From positions 1-15,995 of the forward strand of contig DNGI01000473.1 in assembly GCA_003486645.1 (NCBI GenBank): DNA of 15,995 nt, in the 5' to 3' direction. Made by a program: the position numbers and the translations under genes. This document shows positions 13,157-15,995 of this stretch, in pieces. The stretch is from Cyanobacteria bacterium UBA11370. GTDB taxonomy: Bacteria; Cyanobacteriota; Cyanobacteriia; Cyanobacteriales; Coleofasciculaceae. Position 1 is the first letter of the stretch. Each line of letters begins with the position of its first letter. Below the pieces are notes generated by a model. It had not been told where the DNA came from. It was given only the letters and a program-made list of their open reading frames with translations, and searched no databases.

Positions 13157-13690
13157 TTACTGTCGGCGGGTCATTGCCATTACTGCATTGACGGTAAGTT
13201 CAGGCAGATTACCCAAGGTTGGCAAAGTGTCCGCTCCTGAACATATAATCGGTAAATCATCCCCTTGCCAAACCCAAACTTGTTGAGTTGCTGGGTCAAT
13301 TAACCAGGCTAATTGTGTGCCGTTGCTGAGACAATGCAAAATCTTTTTCTGTAAATCTAAGGTACTTTGGTCAGGGGAGTGAATTTCAATTAGCCAATCC
13401 GGTGCGCCATTAAATGGCCCATCCTCATCAGGAAGACGAGCGATCGCAATAATGGAAATATCAGGCACTGGTGAGTACGGAGGCACCACACAGCGTAACT
13501 CTTGGACTGCTTCAAAGTCATCTGTATGGCAGTTAATATAATTAACCAGATTGCGTTGTAAGCGTGAGTGAAAGAGAGTTGGCCTTGGCTTTTGAAGCAC
13601 ACACCCATTAATTAATTCCCATGCTGGAGAAGATTCAATATTAGGTTGAGATAAAAAATCAGCCAGTGGAGTAGTAATAATTGAACTCAT
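13157..13690 (-). CDS. Uma2-family PD-(D/E)XK endonuclease-like protein
   Basis: A 177-residue protein from ATG 13690. A five-codon extension would need GTG at 13705 and is not preferred, although a GGGTAA box lies near. Uma2 (DUF820) hallmarks are WELINGCVLQKPRPTLFHSRLQRNL (24-48, E25), PVPDISIIA (75-83, D77), DWLIEIHSPDQST (98-110, E102) and the helix-strand pair KKILHCLSNGTQLAWLIDP (115-133). The family is hugely expanded in cyanobacteria, and members are predicted nucleases without established function. The gene is on the minus strand, its stop is 12 bp from a HIP1 site of the repeat family, and repeat copy C lies 120 bp upstream of its start. No partner gene is adjacent. Confidence 0.9.
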   Translation of the reverse strand: MSSIITTPLADFLSQPNIESSPAWELINGCVLQKPRPTLFHSRLQRNLVNYINCHTDDFEAVQELRCVVPPYSPVPDISIIAIARLPDEDGPFNGAPDWLIEIHSPDQSTLDLQKKILHCLSNGTQLAWLIDPATQQVWVWQGDDLPIICSGADTLPTLGNLPELTVNAVMAMTRRQ

Positions 13691-13809
13691 GAGCAGTTTA
13701 CCCACAACTTCACTATTTTTGCGTGCAATTTAAATTATAGACAGGGGAGGGTTTAACTATTTCATACAGCAGTTTTACCTTAGTTACATCTAATGCAATA
13801 TAGGTTATA

Positions 13810-13878
13810 GCGATCGCAACTCTTTAATCCTATAACCTATATCTGGCATGGGTTAAGGGTTGAAGAGAGAGCGATCGC
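13810..13878 (+). repeat. HIP1-to-HIP1 repeat, copy C (61 bp, 7-bp deletion)
   Basis: Identical in plan to the 68-bp unit (core TATATCTGGCATGGGTTAAG) but 61 bp between HIP1 starts at 13810 and 13871. The missing 7 bp correspond to one of the two GGTTG-containing halves of GGTTGTAGGGTTG, a clean slippage deletion. A 35-bp module (ACATCACTATTCTCTCTTAG) follows to HIP1 at 13906. Confidence 0.83.
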
Positions 13879-13905
13879 ACATCACTATTCTCTCTTAGAG
13901 ATAAT

Positions 13906-13981
13906 GCGATCGCTTTTCTTTAATCCTAGAACCTATATCCAGCTTTGGTTAAGGGTTGTAGGGTTGAGAAGGAGCGATCGC
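13906..13981 (+). repeat. 68-bp HIP1-to-HIP1 repeat, copy D
   Basis: Starts GCGATCGC-TTTTCTTTAA, core TATATCCAGCTTTGGTTAAG (core variant), ends TAGGGTTGAGAAGGA before HIP1 at 13974. It is directly downstream of the copy C block, sharing the HIP1 at 13906, so C and D are in tandem. Confidence 0.85.
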
Positions 13982-13996
13982 ACGATTGGGAAAACA

Positions 13997-14092
13997 GCGA
14001 TCGCACTCCCTCACTCTTCAACCCAATCTACAGGCGAGTACCTATAATCCCAGAAGAGTTAATCGGAGAAATTAGAGAAGCCTAGCATAGCG
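13997..14092 (+). repeat. Tail module of the HIP1 repeat, copy 1
   Basis: ACTCCCTCACTCTTCAACCC, then AATCTACAGGCGA..., GTTAATCGGAGAAATTAGAG and CCTAGCATAGCG. It is almost repeated at 15326-15412. It is the last repeat element before the HicB-like antitoxin gene. Here the potential start reads ATA rather than ATG. Confidence 0.8.
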
Positions 14093-14118
14093 ATTAATGC
14101 TGATGGTAGGGGCATGGG

Positions 14119-14154
14119 TACAATTAGGGTAAAGAGCATAGATACAATTAGCGT
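14119..14154. promoter_or_regulatory. Direct repeat before the HicB-like/VapC operon
   Basis: TACAATTAGGGT (14119-14130) and TACAATTAGCGT (14143-14154) are 24 bp apart and end 11 bp before ATG 14166. Such paired sites just upstream of an antitoxin gene are plausible operator half-sites for autoregulation. This is inferred from position. Confidence 0.4.
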
Positions 14155-14165
14155 GGAAAAGTACA

Positions 14166-14546
14166 ATGAATAGTGATTTTCTAACGGTTTACAATAATCC
14201 CTCAAATAAACGTAGTTATGATGTGCTGATTGAAAATAAAGTAGAAGGTGGAGTCAGCGCAACTGTGTTAGGTTGGCAAGACTGCCAAGCGCGGGGTTCT
14301 ACTAAGGCAGAAGCACTGGAGCAACTGCGTAAGTTATTAACAGCACGCTTGCAAAATACGGAAATTGTTTCGTTAGAAATCGATTTGCCGAAACCGGAAC
14401 ATCCTTGGATGAAGTTTGCGGGAATGTTCAAAGATGATCCTGACTTTGAGGACGTGTTAGCAGATATTGCTGCCTATCGACAGGAGCTTGATCAGGAACA
14501 GGGGGACTATTACCGTCAACTTGATGCTGAGGAGGAGATTCATTGA
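14166..14546 (+). CDS. HicB-like antitoxin of a VapC module
   Basis: The N-terminal half of this 126-residue protein (about 16-75: SYDVLIENKVEGGVSATVLGWQDCQARGSTKAEALEQLRKLL) has the HicB-type partial RNase H-like fold pattern. The C-terminal half (HPWMKFAGMFKDDPDFEDVLADIAAYRQELD) is the acidic toxin-binding tail seen in many cyanobacterial antitoxins. It therefore looks like the antitoxin, which fits its position directly before a PIN toxin. No HTH is evident; any DNA binding would lie outside the recognised pattern. The stop TGA overlaps the toxin's TTG start by 3 bases. Confidence 0.78.
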   Translation: MNSDFLTVYNNPSNKRSYDVLIENKVEGGVSATVLGWQDCQARGSTKAEALEQLRKLLTARLQNTEIVSLEIDLPKPEHPWMKFAGMFKDDPDFEDVLADIAAYRQELDQEQGDYYRQLDAEEEIH

Positions 14547-14977
14547 TTCGGTATATTTTGGATACGGATCATGTGTCTCTTTTTCAGAGAGAACATTCGA
14601 TGGTGATGCAACGAGTTAATGCTACTGATCCGCAAACTATTGGGGTGACAATCATTACCCTTGAAGAGCAACTTTATGGGCGATTGAATCGAATTCGGAG
14701 AGCTACCTCAGCAGAGTCTTTGGTATCGGCTTATGCTAAATTACGCTATACATGGGATTTTTTCAGCACGATTAATTTGCTTGATTTTAGCCAAGACGCT
14801 GGTGATTGCTATGCAGAATTGGTTCGTCAAAGGATACGTGTTGGTACGCAGGATTTAAAAATTGCAGCGATCGCTCTTTCGGTGAAAGGGATAGTTGTTA
14901 CGCGCAATCAACGGGATTTTGGTAAAGTGCCAGGTTTAGAGTTGGCAGATTGGACAGTAGAGGAATTGCAGAGGTAG
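14543..14977 (+). CDS. vapC: VapC-type PIN-domain ribonuclease toxin
   Basis: This 144-residue PIN protein has all expected acidic residues: D7 (YILDTDHVSL), E41/E42 (TLEEQLYG), D104 (GTQDLKIAAIAL) and D125 (TRNQRDFGKVPGLELADW). VapC toxins cleave RNA (tRNA or rRNA in studied cases) with Mg2+. The start is TTG 14543, supported by a strong AGGAGGAG box at 14530-14537 and by the overlap with the antitoxin stop (TTGA); the next in-frame ATG (14600) would remove the first catalytic Asp. The stop TAG (14975-14977) shares its last base with the first base of a HIP1, so repeat copy E abuts the gene end exactly. Confidence 0.9.
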   Translation: MIRYILDTDHVSLFQREHSMVMQRVNATDPQTIGVTIITLEEQLYGRLNRIRRATSAESLVSAYAKLRYTWDFFSTINLLDFSQDAGDCYAELVRQRIRVGTQDLKIAAIALSVKGIVVTRNQRDFGKVPGLELADWTVEELQR

Positions 14978-15052
14978 CGATCGCTTCTCTTTAATCCTAG
15001 AACCTATATCTAGCATGAGTTATAGCTTGTAGGGTTGAGAAGGAGCGATCGC
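14977..15052 (+). repeat. 68-bp HIP1-to-HIP1 repeat, copy E
   Basis: Starts at the vapC stop codon, GCGATCGC-TTCTCTTTAA, core TATATCTAGCATGAGTTATA, ends TAGGGTTGAGAAGGA before HIP1 at 15045; the period is 68 bp. A 37-bp module (ACTCTCTCTATTGTGTTACA) follows, to HIP1 at 15082. Confidence 0.85.
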
Positions 15053-15081
15053 ACTCTCTCTATTGTGTTACATAGATGGAA

Positions 15082-15157
15082 GCGATCGCTTTTCTTTATG
15101 GGTATAACCTATATCTGGCATGGGTTAAGGGTTGTAGGGTTGAGAAAGAGCGATCGC
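15082..15157 (+). repeat. 68-bp HIP1-to-HIP1 repeat, copy F
   Basis: GCGATCGC-TTTTCTTTAT, then GGGTATAACC (variant of TCCTAGAACC), core TATATCTGGCATGGGTTAAG, HIP1 at 15150. Followed by a 36-bp module (ACCCTCTCTATTTTGTCCCA) to HIP1 at 15186 and a 30-bp module (ACACTCAGGATAGATGAAAT) to HIP1 at 15216. Confidence 0.85.
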
Positions 15158-15215
15158 ACCCTCTCTATTTTGTCCCAAAGATGATGCGATCGCGACACTC
15201 AGGATAGATGAAATA

Positions 15216-15291
15216 GCGATCGCAACTCTTTAGTCCTAGAACCTATATCTGGCATGGGTTAAGGCTTGTAGGTTTTCAGAGGAGCGATCGC
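15216..15291 (+). repeat. 68-bp HIP1-to-HIP1 repeat, copy G
   Basis: GCGATCGC-AACTCTTTAG, core TATATCTGGCATGGGTTAAG, HIP1 at 15284. A 42-bp module (ACCCTCTCTATTTTCTCCCA then AAGATGAGGCGAAG) leads to HIP1 at 15326. E, F and G form a tandem array with shared short modules between them. Confidence 0.85.
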
Positions 15292-15325
15292 ACCCTCTCT
15301 ATTTTCTCCCAAAGATGAGGCGAAG

Positions 15326-15412
15326 GCGATCGCACTCCCTCACTCTTCAACCCAATCAACAGGCGATCGCCTACAATGCCAGAATAGTTAATCGGAGAAG
15401 CCTAGCATGGCG
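15326..15412 (+). repeat. Tail module of the HIP1 repeat, copy 2, containing a start codon
   Basis: Same order as copy 1 at 13997-14092: ACTCCCTCACTCTTCAACCC, CAGGCGATCGCC, GTTAATCGGAGAAGCC, TAGCATGGCG. Here GGAG (15393-15396 region) and ATG 15407 make a usable ribosome-binding site and start codon for the antitoxin frame that follows. Confidence 0.8.
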
Positions 15413-15619
15413 GCTGCAAAAATAGTAGACATGACGATTGATGACATCAAAGCCTTGATTACACAAGTGGTGGATGAAAGGTTGTACAACTGGTGGCACT
15501 CATCAAGGGATACGCGCTCTATTGAAGAGGTTTTAGCGGCTATGGATTGTTTGAGATGGACACCACCTCCTGGATCTCCAACCACTACTGAATTATTGCG
15601 AGAGGATCGAGTTCGCTAA
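15407..15619 (+). CDS. Probable antitoxin of a VapBC-type module
   Basis: This 70-residue protein starts at ATG 15407. A shorter start, ATG 15431 (MTIDDIKALI), would drop eight residues encoded by repeat tail DNA and is equally possible; the GGAG box favours 15407. The sequence MTIDDIKALITQVVDERLYN is a predicted amphipathic helix typical of short cyanobacterial antitoxins. The end (WTPPPGSPTTTELLREDRVR) is a toxin-binding-like flexible tail. No DNA-binding motif is recognised. Its stop TAA overlaps the ATG of the following PIN gene by one base (TAATG), typical of VapBC operons. Since the toxin is broken, this gene may now stand without a partner. Confidence 0.72.
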   Translation: MAAAKIVDMTIDDIKALITQVVDERLYNWWHSSRDTRSIEEVLAAMDCLRWTPPPGSPTTTELLREDRVR

Positions 15620-15906
15620 TGGCAATTTATGTAGTGGATGCTAGTGTAGTGATTCAGTACGCGATCACCCAAACTTATACCTCAGAAGCACGAGTCTTAG
15701 TCACTCAGATGTATCAAGGGGATCAGTTGTGTATCCCATAATTTTGTTTGCTGGAGTGTGTTAATGTTCTGTGGAAAGAGGTTCGGTTTCGGGGATTGCC
15801 GAAAATACAGGCTGAACAGATTGTTGATGAACTGTTGGCGTTATCATTCCGGATTATGCCAACTGTTCATCTTTTGCCTCGCACCTATAACATCTGGGAT
15901 CGGTAA
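15619..15906 (+). pseudogene. vapC: VapC PIN toxin broken by nonsense codon and 3' truncation
   Basis: From ATG 15619 the frame reads MAIYVVDASVVIQYAITQTY..., a PIN start with D7, followed by QLCIP, then TAA at codon 41 (15739-15741), then FCLLECVNVLWKEVRFRGLPK, AEQIVDELLALSFRIMPTVH and LLPRTYNIWDR before a second TAA (15904-15906). Family members read VPEFCLLECTNVLWK at this point, so the first TAA is a single-base change from GAA (Glu). The Glu lost is close to the second acidic PIN position (E47, CLLEC, is retained). After LLPRTYNI the expected PIN end, with YDSLYIALA and a final Asp, is missing, so the 3' third is lost too. The reading frame is otherwise intact, pointing to recent decay. 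Activity is very unlikely. Confidence 0.85.
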
Positions 15907-15995
15907 AGCTGGTTATCTATACCAATACCAAGAATAATTCCATCTTTTATAGTAGAAACACTAAACAATTTACCTCCCTCTCCTACCAGCTTCCA
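15907..15995. other. Right-edge stretch, no gene seen
   Basis: This is A/T-rich non-coding DNA after the broken PIN gene. I see no remaining vapC similarity and no RNA gene, so the deletion that removed the toxin's end probably joins unrelated sequence near 15905. Confidence 0.4.

Noticed and set aside
14977..15333. Regularly spaced repeats suggesting a CRISPR array
   Set aside because: The repeated parts are the longer 68-bp units, and the segments between them are also repeated rather than unique spacers. No cas gene is nearby and the repeats vary between copies.
11973..15412. Repeat arrays as a transposon or MITE
   Set aside because: No terminal inverted repeats, target-site duplications or transposase are visible; the borders are HIP1 sites. 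It cannot be excluded that they spread passively.

Overview
The window looks like chromosomal DNA from a filamentous-type cyanobacterium. Three things point there: very frequent HIP1 octamers (GCGATCGC), a clear ndhM gene (an NDH-1 subunit restricted to cyanobacteria and chloroplasts), and cyanobacterial families such as DUF1517, Uma2, and the HTH/pentapeptide proteins. Short heptamer tandem repeats and purine-rich intergenic repeats fit the same picture. I cannot name the species.

Layout. 244-4164 (minus) holds a three-PAS sensor kinase whose phospho-acceptor histidine is replaced by glutamine, and a secreted or membrane-anchored serine-rich DUF1517 protein. 4228-9685 is accessory DNA. It contains a relic of a HigB toxin fused in position to an intact HigA antitoxin, a stand-alone HNH nuclease toxin with its SUKH (SMI1/KNR4) immunity protein, an HTH-pentapeptide repeat protein, a decayed UPF0175-DUF3368 toxin-antitoxin pair, a NucS-like PD-(D/E)XK nuclease, a translationally coupled pair of XRE regulators, and two tiny C-rich ORFs next to a dense palindrome cluster. 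9751-11769 is a core-like block: pirin and a CDGSH iron-sulfur protein on the minus strand, divergent from an HxlR regulator, followed by ndhM.

11770-15995 is a second toxin-antitoxin island: DUF433/DUF5615, a Uma2 nuclease, a HicB-like antitoxin with VapC, and an antitoxin with a VapC broken by a nonsense codon. These units are separated by a HIP1-bounded modular repeat. The main module is 68 bp from one HIP1 start to the next. It occurs seven times, six of them exactly 68 bp and one 61 bp with a clean 7-bp deletion. It is joined to shorter HIP1-bounded modules and to a tail that ends close to, or in one case contains, an antitoxin start codon. This modular repeat is the most unusual structure seen.

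The overall picture is a conserved chromosomal background (ndhM, DUF1517, redox genes) carrying two stretches where toxin-antitoxin, toxin-immunity and nuclease modules have been gained and are decaying. At least three toxins are visibly broken, while the partner antitoxin survives in two of those cases.
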